24,275 bases of DNA. Origin: Bremia lactucae (Eukaryota; Oomycota; Peronosporomycetes; Peronosporales; Peronosporaceae). The position numbers were made by a program, and so were the translations under genes. The notes under the pieces were generated by a model. It had not been told where the DNA came from and did no database searches. It worked only from the letters and a program-made list of their open reading frames with translations. The DNA is taken from assembly GCF_004359215.1 (NCBI RefSeq), contig NW_027152029.1:1325349-1349623 (forward strand). Direction: 5' to 3'. How positions within the stretch are numbered: position 1 is the first letter of the stretch; the number at the start of each line of letters is the position of its first letter. This document shows, in pieces, positions 1 through 7,495 of this stretch.

Positions 1-1
1 T

Positions 2-688
2 GATCTCATGGCAGTACGCACTAAGCGTACTGAAAATGACAAAACAAATGAGTTAGCAGAAGAGTTTCTGCTAACTCGAGAATCAATTATCCGTTTCGTT
101 CAGGATTCCATTGCTAACGCAGTGGACCGACAGAAACGGAATGCGGACAAACATGGAAGAGCAAATGTTCATTCATTTAATATTAATGATCTAGTGCTAC
201 TCTCTACGGTAAACTTACCTAAGCGATTAGTCACTAATGTGGGTAGCAGTAAACTACTACCCAAGTTCATTGGGCCTTTCCGTGTACTGCATCGAAGAGG
301 CAATGCGTACACAATAGAATTGCCACGTAGGATGCGAACGCATCCTACGTTTTACGTTGGTCGGCTCCGCCCGTACCATCAGTACGCGGCTTCTTCCGAG
401 GACGGATGTGACCACCCTTTTCAAGAATCCCCAAAAGATTCTTGTGATCGCGAACCAGGTTCTCATGTTGAACCTGAAGTTTCTCATGCCGGTTCCGAAG
501 ATCCTCGAAACTACGATGAGCTGACGACAGCTCATCGCGAACAGCATGATAGTTCCGCTCGTACTCCAACAAGGAGTACGCACTCTTCGAACGGTCTTCC
601 AACCGCTCGATATGGTGAGCCTGCACCGTCTGCTCCAACGAAGACGCTTGCCGCGCTCGTGGCCAAGTCCCTCCTCCAAAATATGTAG
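2..688 (+). CDS. Integrase C-terminal region of Ty3/gypsy pol, partial
   Basis: The frame is open from the window edge, so the true start is outside; the first Met is at 8. About 225 residues are visible. The first half is the tail of a retroviral-type integrase: a basic helix (DRQKRNADKHGR), then the conserved C-terminal beta-barrel (ND-VLLST, LPKFIGPFRVLHRRGNAYTI, ELP, HPTFYVGRLRPY), which binds DNA and leads into a chromodomain in chromoviruses. The second half (from about residue 125) is polar and low in complexity. The frame stops at TAG 686-688, before the chromodomain, which lies in a different frame; a frameshift between about 660 and 735 is the likely cause. The integrase DDE core is not in the window. 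Confidence 0.85.
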   Translation, partial: DLMAVRTKRTENDKTNELAEEFLLTRESIIRFVQDSIANAVDRQKRNADKHGRANVHSFNINDLVLLSTVNLPKRLVTNVGSSKLLPKFIGPFRVLHRRGNAYTIELPRRMRTHPTFYVGRLRPYHQYAASSEDGCDHPFQESPKDSCDREPGSHVEPEVSHAGSEDPRNYDELTTAHREQHDSSARTPTRSTHSSNGLPTARYGEPAPSAPTKTLAALVAKSLLQNM

Positions 689-714
689 GAAGTGATCGAT
701 TTTGTCAATCTTAG

Positions 715-1005
715 ACTCTAGATCCGACACACGGTTCGGATCTATTTTTTCCTCCTCCACCACAACCATTGGTGGATTACCACGGTGGTCAACGTTTCCT
801 TGTGGAACGTATCCAGAACCACCGTGATGTGAAGGGGCAGCGAACGAGTTATCTTGTTTGCTGGCGCGGTTATCCACCTTCACATGACAGCTGGGAGCCT
901 CGTTCCCAGCTGGTTGCTGACGCTGAGGGCCTCGTCCATCAGTATGACGAGACCCATCCGATAGTTCAAAAGGTCCATCGGAAAACACGCGACCCTAGCG
1001 CTTGA
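715..1005 (+). CDS. Chromodomain tail of the family A polyprotein (frameshifted)
   Basis: Open from just after an in-frame TAG (712-714) to TGA at 1003-1005. From about 765 the translation is a chromodomain: FLVERIQNHR, then TSYLVCWRGYPPSHDSWEPR and an acidic helix ending LVHQYDE. The aromatic-cage type residues (F/Y, W, W) and the WEP motif are present. In chromoviruses this domain directs integration to methylated-histone chromatin. It should be the C-terminus of the integrase, which ends at 688 in another frame, so the polyprotein is broken here or the join is indel-damaged. There is no Met of its own, so it is not an independent gene. Confidence 0.8.
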   Translation, partial: TLDPTHGSDLFFPPPPQPLVDYHGGQRFLVERIQNHRDVKGQRTSYLVCWRGYPPSHDSWEPRSQLVADAEGLVHQYDETHPIVQKVHRKTRDPSA

Positions 1006-1069
1006 AAATCGATTGCAAAACGCCAATCAAATCCCGCATCTCAATAGAGATGCGAGCCCTCCCTCAGGG

Positions 1070-2064
1070 CTAAGAAAGGGAATAGACATCCCCTTTTACT
1101 CTCTTCGTGTTGTCAACACAACACGCACAGGGATCACCCCACGTGAGGCATGAAAGCCCAGCCTCACGTGACAACTGATGCAATTTATACCTTGCACCAG
1201 TTGGAGTTCGTTTCTCAAACTTAACGCGAATCGCGTTAAGTCTTTGAAGCCAAGCTTCGCGTCCAATGTCTTTGACATTGCGAATGAACGCACTCCAAGC
1301 TTGCATAAGCGAGACTTTATCTCGCTTATTGTTGCCACTATACCATCGATGCTTTAGAAAACATCGAGATAGAAATCTTCCTCAGCGCGAAAGTTCTTCG
1401 CGCTGGGATCAAGGCCATGTAGCTTTGTCGCAATAAATAAGGGATATTTATTGTGAGGAGTCGTCTCTCCAGACAAGATATTGATTAGCCGTTCTGGCAA
1501 AAGCCACGGCTTCTTTTCAGGGGAGAGATGAGAGATTTTATTGTATCAACTCTCCTGAAAGGTACCCACTGAAGCAGAGGTACCACAAGAACTTTTATTA
1601 CGATCGCTTACGCCATCGTCATTACCTTGCACAGAAACAGGTGCAGGTGACCGTACGGGAGACGGAACGGGCGATGAGGGATCATCCTCATCGTAGGAAC
1701 CAAATAGACTATAAACTTGTCTATCAGAATGAGCCCTCTCATTCGAAGGCTCATAGTCAGCCGCCTGACGTCTATCAGGCGACTGTTCTATTCTCCCCGA
1801 GTCGGCCATTTCGTCCGACTCGCATTCGTAGTCGACCTCCAAAGAGGAGTCGCGTTCACGTGGTGAATCACCGTGTGCACCCGCAACATCTAGTTTTGCG
1901 CGAGAAGAAAGTACTACAGCAGACGGAACGTCTGCCGCAAGAGACTTTAGTGCGTCATTCGCGGCTGCATGAACCGCAGCCGAAGGCTCCGCACTACCAG
2001 CACCCCGCATGGATTTATTCTTCATGCGATGGAATTTAAAATGATGGTTCTGACCAATCAACAT
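1070..2064 (-). pseudogene. Long antisense ORF between chromodomain and 3' LTR, interrupted
   Basis: On the minus strand a reading frame runs from an ATG at 2064 to a TGA at 1546-1548, stays open beyond it in the same frame to about 1364, then continues after one frame change to TAG at 1070. Without the breaks it would be about 330 residues. The N-terminal 170 residues are acidic and Ser/Pro-rich. The C-terminal part looks like a folded protein (KPWLLPERLINILSG, GLDPSAKNFRAEEDFYLDVF, then AWSAFIRNVKDIGREAWLQR). I do not recognise the family. Antisense extra ORFs at this position are known in some plant Ty3/gypsy lineages; a link here is only an analogy. The stop lies next to a long inverted repeat, and the frame change lies within a hairpin. 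Confidence 0.5.
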
Positions 2065-2131
2065 ATTTTGTTAAATTAAGTGGTCACATAGTGACCACTC
2101 CATGCAATGGCAGTCAAAGTGATTGTCGTTT

Positions 2132-2144
2132 AAGGGAGGGGTGA
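2132..2144 (+). promoter_or_regulatory. Polypurine tract of family A element
   Basis: AAGGGAGGGG followed by TGA sits directly before the LTR start TGTAACGGGG. A purine run touching the 3' LTR is the usual plus-strand primer site in LTR retroelements. It fixes the orientation of this LTR as +, matching the integrase and chromodomain upstream. Confidence 0.7.
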
Positions 2145-2716
2145 TGTAACGGGGTGTATCGCTACATGAAATTAACACTTAAAGGTTGTCAATTAATATA
2201 TTATCTAAAAGGTAGATAATATTTGGAGAATATTACTTTATATAGTAATATTTAGAATTCTTATCCACAAATAGGTATAGACCATTAAACCTATTTATTC
2301 CGCAGACTAATCAGCTGTAAACGTAAACAAAGAGAGAGAGACAGATGAGATTTCAATTGCATGTTTAGTATGCCTTCCTAAGGCTTGCGCATTGATTTGT
2401 AAGAGATAGAAGCCTTTCAAAGGGATTTACTCTTCGGCACAAGTTGCCACTTGGTTCTACGAACCCCTATTGCTCCCTGAGTTGTTAAACCCATTAGTTC
2501 TATAGAACTAAGAGACTCTCCGAGTCTAAAAGTCTTCCTCTGACTTAGGAGCGAGGTAGCCCCGCTACCTGGTAGCACTCGCAGTCAATCTGCTGCCAGA
2601 TTTATATCCACCATAATATATGGGATTTAAGTAATTAACTATTTTAGAATAGGATAAAAAGGTATATTACCCATAAGGTAAATGCACCACCACAACGGTT
2701 CTCCAACCCCATTACA
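2145..2716 (+). repeat. 3' LTR of family A element (572 bp)
   Basis: Begins TGTAACGGGG and ends CCCCATTACA, so it has the TG...CA ends and a near-perfect 10-bp terminal inverted repeat. The reverse complement shares long stretches with 21704-22094 and with 23930-24275 (for example the block around the 10-bp hairpin at 2198-2222 and the block at 2269-2310), which shows that these are three diverged LTR copies. It is hairpin-rich: stems at 2198-2222, 2229-2252 and 2269-2296, and an 18-bp perfect palindrome at 2494-2511. Confidence 0.8.
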
Positions 2717-3009
2717 TCTAAAATGTGCAAGGCACACCCAAATAGATACGTCTTTCATTTCTTTACGCCAGTTTCTTACCATAAATAAAGCACATTGTAA
2801 GTGGCCAACCTACCGGTTTGCTACGTGATAGCGTTTCTTGAAGGTGTCTGGTTGATGCGAAATAGGAAAAAAGCGTTTTTGCATTGCTCAATTATAAGCA
2901 AGCCATCAAAATTAAAGAAATTTGTGTAAAACACGGTACTACTGACTTCGCGCAGCCTAATAAATTAATCATAGCCCTGCGGACGGCTCAATTAGAGAGA
3001 GTGGCGAGC
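2717..3009. other. Spacer between the LTR and the chromatin gene
   Basis: No gene seen. The dense hairpins stop at the LTR end. This stretch must hold the promoter of the gene that follows, now only about 290 bp from a retroelement LTR. A pyrimidine-rich patch near 2748-2762 resembles an oomycete initiator only weakly, so I do not call it. Confidence 0.5.
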
Positions 3010-6000
3010 ATGTATCATGGTGCCGCTCGCGATCGCGGTGAAAAGGTGATATGCATTGCCCTCTTTTGCCTTTTTTTCGGACCTCTTACAAGCTTTCACG
3101 TCGGATCTCTTTCGTTCTGAATTGCATTTCACAGAAGCGTCAGCGCCTTACGCCCCCACCCAACGAACTTTGGATGGAAGCGGTCATGAACAAGATAAAA
3201 AAAACGGATGGGTGCAGTCTTGATCCAGCCGCAGCGGTCGATGAAGTGGCCGCGTCGTCAGCTGCGGCTTGGCAGGAAAGAGCGATGTGTGGCTACTCCC
3301 AAATGTCGATGCCTCTGGGACCGAAGTACTACGCCTCTACTTCAAGCTATAATGTTAGACCTGCAGAATGTTCTTTATCGTTCACGGAGGGGCCATCAGA
3401 CAGCTCAAATGCTTATCAAAATCGGAAAAGTTTTGCAAATTTTTCAGATAAGATGATAGATGGAGTGCATAGGAGCCAAGACAGACATATTAATGAATTT
3501 ACTGGATATCAAGCAACAGTAATGCCTGGTTCCAGGGGTAGCCAGAAAGATGCGGTAGCAATGTCTTCTGGTTTGCAAAGGATGAAGAGAAAAGGATTGA
3601 TATTATATCAGGGTGATGCGGCTGACGAAGCTGCAGCATACCAAAAGAGGCTAATACACGAAAAGTTTCCCATTGAGGGTCGAATTGTTGACAGCTCAAG
3701 TGAAAGGCAGCTATATCAAGGCGATAGGTCAGAAACGTCTACTTTGAGTGAGATGGGTACGACATACAAGCGAGACAGAAAGCTGCCTTCTAGACTGGAA
3801 GACATGTTAAGAGAGCAGGTAAATTTGGACGAGTCTATTCTCTTGGATGCGATTGCTGTTGCCATGGAGGATCTCACTCCCGAAAAAGAAGCTAACTTAG
3901 TGGCCAGGGGACGATGCCACTTATGTGGATTAAGCAAAACTCGCTTACTGCCTGTAGTGAACTTCTGTCCACATGCTGATGAAAACCATTCGCTTTGTAG
4001 AGAGCACTTGCGTAGCGTTTATCGAGTGCGAATGGAAGCTTTGTTTGTTGGTCGAAACGGATCTGCGCCCAATCGACGCCTCTTCCGTTGCTTGATGTGT
4101 ACGCGAGGTTGCCCGTGCTCCGGGTGCACAGCGGAGAAAGCGCAGGATGTACAGAACTATAGACGGTATCTCTTCGACACGTTGCGATGCAATGGACATG
4201 GCTTGTTCAATTCAGCCATGAGCGATCAAGCAACAGATGCTGCTTTTGGTGCAACTTCTACGAGTGCAATGGAAACGAGCATAGTATCAACTTCTGAAAG
4301 TCGATTAACTTACGGAATTGCTCCGACAATCAATGGTCGCCAGTACGGACAGCATTCACCCACATCATCTCCGGGGGATCGCCGTCTTACCTATCAAAAT
4401 GGAACATTCAGTCTCAGCGCTGAGTTGGAAAACATGCAAGATGGACGCAGGCACGTGCCAATTCAGCAATTCGGGTATGAGAAAAATTTAGCGAATAATT
4501 TTAAGCGCCACGAGGCATTTTCTGCCACTATGCAGGCACAGCCAAAGTCTCCACGTCAGCGTCCTCCTCTCCCAAAGCGTGCAGCCAAGGATACCTCTAG
4601 TAGTATGCTCGTTGTGATGGCAGATAGCGCTCATGTCAGTGGCTCTTCTCGATTGGTGCCACCTCAAGTTCAACAAAGCTGTGCAAATTCTCCTTCAGCC
4701 GCAACTGTTTTAAATTGTGCCGAGTCAGAGAAATCTTTGGTCCAGCTGTTAAATTCGTTAAATCAAGGCGGAAATTCGGTGAACTCGACTGAACGGAATG
4801 TTTTTAACGAAACGAGTAAGGATAGTAGCTACCGTTTGGACAACTCGCACTTCATTGCAAACGAAATTGCAGTGACGAGCGAAAGCAGTGGAATCACACT
4901 TAGTTCTAACAATGCGAAAACCGATACAATATACTCTGGTCATGGCATTGCTGGCCGGCTTCGCCGATACCAAGATCATTCGTCCCCGAACTTAAAGCAT
5001 TTAGGTGACGGCTTTCATCATGATGTATTCAATGTTAACACGCAATCTGTCGATGAGGCTCTGGCAAGCACGCGAACGACTAGTAATAACGATGTCAAAG
5101 ACAGTCTGTCTTCTTGCAATATAAAATTTACGGCACGAGACGATGGGAACGTTGAGCAGCGTGACAAAAGTGCTATTAAAAGAAAAGAAACTGAGCTAAA
5201 AGCGAGATCAATGCCAAGCTTGAAGCTGAAAGGCCATGAGAAAGGCAGCTCGCATACAGTCGGGAAAAAGGAAACTCAGTCCTTGCCAAAGTCATTGTCA
5301 CCACCAAGTCATCGTGAACCAAGACGTCAACGCAAACATCTCTTGCCAGGCGAGATTGCACCACCAGCGAAGCGAAGAACGCCAAAATCTGGCCCTGCCA
5401 TTAAGAGGGGTAGAGGAAGACCGCCTTCACGTGCTAAGCACGGGCACAAAGATGACCGGAAGTCAAAGCAAAAGCCTCGTGTGGAACAGGATGAGAAACA
5501 AGACGATTACGAGAGTGGCTCGGAAAGTGAGCTGGATGCAAACTTGGACTTTTGTGAGGTTTGTCAGGGTGCCGGCAATCTGGTCTGTTGCGATAAATGC
5601 CCACGCTCCTACCATTTACAATGCCTACACATGACGGAAAGTGATTTGCCCGAGGGCGATTGGCAGTGCAATGAGTGCAAAAAGCCGTCACGGTTTGACG
5701 CCTACTCTGCCGCTGTGGCCTCTGAGAGAAATTTGCTCGACAAATGTTTAAAAGTTGTTGCGTGTTTGAAGTCTCATCCATTTTCAAAGCCATTTCTATC
5801 GCCTGTAGAAAATGTACCCCTGTACACGCGGGTAGTGAAACAGCCAATGGATTTGTCAAAGATTGAGACTAAGCTGAAATTAGGTGCCTATGTCAGTGAC
5901 AGTAACCGAGTGGCATCTGAATTGGATATCACCCACTTTGCTAATGACGTTCGGTTGATGTGGTCGAACTGTAAGCTATTTAATGACGACGGCTCTGGCA

Positions 6001-6071
6001 TAACGCGTGCTGCTGATATCCTATCCGCTGGATTTGAGCGCTTGTTTCGAGAGTCGATTCAGCCGCATTGA
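3010..6071 (+). CDS. Cys-rich zinc finger / AT-hook / PHD / bromodomain chromatin protein
   Basis: Likely a nuclear reader of histone marks. Preferred model: ATG at 3010, intron 3046-3134 (donor GTGATA, acceptor TTTCACAG), then open to TGA at 6071, giving about 990 residues. An unspliced start at 3051 is possible but would translate a pyrimidine-rich, intron-like stretch. Domains in the spliced numbering: a Cys-rich zinc-binding region at 273-343 (CHLC, FCPH, C-EHL, CLMC, CPCSGC), resembling the zf-4CXXC_R1 type of CDCA7-like proteins; basic region with AT-hook RGRGRPP near 770; PHD finger 819-860 (C4HC3, FCEVCQGAGNLVCCDKC to CNEC); bromodomain about 879-987 with the ZA-loop segment QPMDLSKIETKL and the acetyl-lysine Asn in CKLFND. 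The middle is Ser/Asn-rich and probably disordered. PHD next to bromodomain at the C-terminus recalls TIF1-type readers. The gene converges on RNase H2B. Confidence 0.85.
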
Positions 6072-6382
6072 CTCCATGAACGAAATCTTGAAGGCTAGCA
6101 AATACCCAACAGCTGCAGCACATCAACGTTCTGTGAATTAATAGCGCCGTGAAGGAATGCATGGCTGCGATTCGTTTTGAACGAGGGCGTCATTATAAGA
6201 CAGCTCAACATTGAGTCATATTAGTATTATTACGTTTTGTTCAGAATAGCTTCAATTAAGTTTTGGCCTAAAGAGCAGTATTTTGCATTAAATGCATTAA
6301 CGTCCGTAAATTTTCACCAATCAATATTCTCGACGGGTGCGCAAACATTTAAGGCACTATTATAAAAATGACGAAAGCTCTT
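6072..6382. other. Convergent 3' intergenic spacer
   Basis: A 311-bp AT-rich gap between the ends of the bromodomain gene (+) and the RNase H2B gene (-). Both 3' UTRs must lie here. No RNA gene or repeat is seen. Confidence 0.6.
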
Positions 6383-7364
6383 TTATTTTCCAAAGAACGA
6401 CGTGAGCAACTTCATTCCCGTACGATCGACATTAGCAAGCTTGCTTTTCTTTTTGGCACCACTCACGCTCAATCCTTTCGGCCGCTTGGGCCCGTTGTCG
6501 GTTGCCTGACGCCGGTCAAATCGTGTGAACGCATCATGTGGGGCAATCTTCGCCTCAGACTTCGCTTGCTCCACGCTGCATCTACAAGAGACTCTCAGCT
6601 ACATTACATAAAATCTTTTAGTCAGCCACGACGTACTTGTATGTATTGCAGAGCGCCTCAACCCATTCGTTCGACAAGTAATCACCTATGACATCAATAG
6701 CTTCACGATAATAACTCGCAATGTCCTCTTGAGTCACAACGGTCTTCAATTCCTTCTTCGGGTACCCTGGAAGATAAACGCTTTCATCGATCGCCGAGGC
6801 GTGCTTACTTGCGTCAAGCTTGTGCGTTGCCAGCACCAGCGCCACTTTCTCCACTTTTGCCTTCAGCCAGCTGATAACCTTGCTTTCATTGATCTTAATA
6901 TACAGATCGTCAATTCCTCTCTCAACTCCATCCAACTGTACATCACACAAGACATTGATCGTCTCAAGTCGAAAGGTCTGAAGCTGCAGCAGCCAAGTGT
7001 TGTTGTCCCGCGCCAGTAAGTCGTAGACCGATAAAAAACGCGTTCGCTGTCCAGACGCTGCATCCAGTAGCAAAAATAGTGAATCGATTGGCGTGAAGAC
7101 TATCAAAGCACCGTCCTGCACCACAGAGTTTCCAACAAACCAGCTGCGGGATCCACCAATGCTTTGCAGTCGCTGCAGCTCCAAAAGCTGATGCCTGCTT
7201 CTGTCTAAGGCTAGTTGTCGCGACCGTGTCGACTCTGTACTGGGGCGAGAAGTCCACACATATAGAGAGGTAAGAGGATTATCAATTGCGTCTGAGTGAA
7301 AGCGCCCAAAATTGACAGTTAACGGTAGCGTCGACGGTACCAGCGCGAGCAACTTGCGCCCCAT
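6383..7364 (-). CDS. RNASEH2B: Ribonuclease H2 subunit B
   Basis: Non-catalytic subunit of the nuclear RNase H2 heterotrimer, which cuts ribonucleotides out of DNA and RNA from RNA:DNA hybrids. Spliced model: exon 7364-6637, intron 6636-6582 (55 bp, donor GTACGT, branch CTGAC, acceptor TTGTAG), exon 6581-6383; 308 residues, against about 312 in human. The N-terminal part has the triple-barrel signature of the family: SRSWFVGNSVVQDG and FTPIDSLFLLL. The middle is the winged-helix region (KINESKVISWLKAKVEKV, YREAIDVIGDYLS). The second exon is basic and ends GMKLLTSFFGK, a C-terminal PIP box in the same place and form as the human one. Start: the frame has no Met upstream of 7364 and a stop at about 7429; an unseen upstream exon is possible (another ATG at 7407 is out of frame). 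It is divergent from DNA ligase I. Confidence 0.88.
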
Positions 7365-7495
7365 GAAACAAAAGTTGCCAGGCTCTCCTGCCTCCAAAAC
7401 TCGACATATTAAAAAAGCAAAATAATATTTTTAAATAAAACAGTTTTATTAAAATATGTGCGGCTGGTGTACAGTTTGGCTGGAAACCTCACACC
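7365..7495. promoter_or_regulatory. Shared divergent promoter region (RNASEH2B / LIG1)
   Basis: Only about 131 bp separate the two predicted start codons, with transcription going outward. The middle (about 7410-7455) is very A/T-rich. Both promoters and 5' UTRs must fit here, so co-regulation is likely. No specific binding site can be named. Confidence 0.55.

Larger units (their letters stand above)
1..2716 (+). mobile_element. Ty3/gypsy chromovirus (family A), 3' part with 3' LTR
   Basis: Order seen on +: integrase C-terminal region, chromodomain, a 1.1-kb stretch with a long antisense ORF, purine tract, LTR. This is the 3' half of a chromodomain-bearing Ty3/gypsy element; the rest lies left of the window. 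It is not intact: the chromodomain is in another frame than the integrase, and the antisense ORF has a stop and a frameshift. The whole length, including the LTR, is densely hairpinned (separate entry). The target-site duplication cannot be checked because the 5' LTR is outside. Confidence 0.85.
12..2716. repeat. Dense tiling of short perfect inverted repeats
   Basis: Perfect stems of 8 bp or more read directly (outer ends; stem/loop): 12-32 (8/5), 50-77 (10/8), 325-350 (12/2), 422-444 (8/7), 514-537 (10/4), 560-580 (8/5), 719-744 (9/8), 888-912 (9/7), 1140-1170 (10/11), 1220-1240 (10/1), 1305-1329 (10/5), 1383-1405 (9/5), 1431-1453 (9/5), 1672-1693 (8/6), 1798-1822 (8/9), 2079-2099 (9/3), 2198-2222 (10/5), 2229-2252 (9/6), 2269-2296 (8/12), 2494-2511 (9/0). 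Many 6-7-bp stems lie between. With equal base use, about 0.5 such stems would be expected in this length. They ignore gene borders, covering integrase, chromodomain, antisense ORF and LTR. Confidence 0.9.

Noticed and set aside
2145..2716. Reading this LTR as the 5' LTR of a minus-strand element, with the antisense ORF as gag
   Set aside because: A purine tract directly precedes TGTAACGGGG on +, and the integrase and chromodomain upstream are on +. The antisense ORF does not resemble the family A gag start at 21647.
3051..3134. Start of the PHD/bromodomain gene at ATG 3051 without an intron
   Set aside because: The extra 28 residues translate a pyrimidine-rich stretch ending in an acceptor-like TTTCACAG; joining ATG 3010 through a donor at 3046 gives a smoother, in-frame N-terminus. 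Not fully excluded.
3220..3275. Long-loop inverted repeat (AGCCGCAG / CTGCGGCT) in the chromatin gene
   Set aside because: A single case with a loop near 30 nt inside an alanine-rich stretch; expected by chance and unlike the dense tiling in family A.
5434..5859. Minus-strand ORF opposite the PHD and bromodomain region
   Set aside because: Shadow of a strongly supported gene; no motif.
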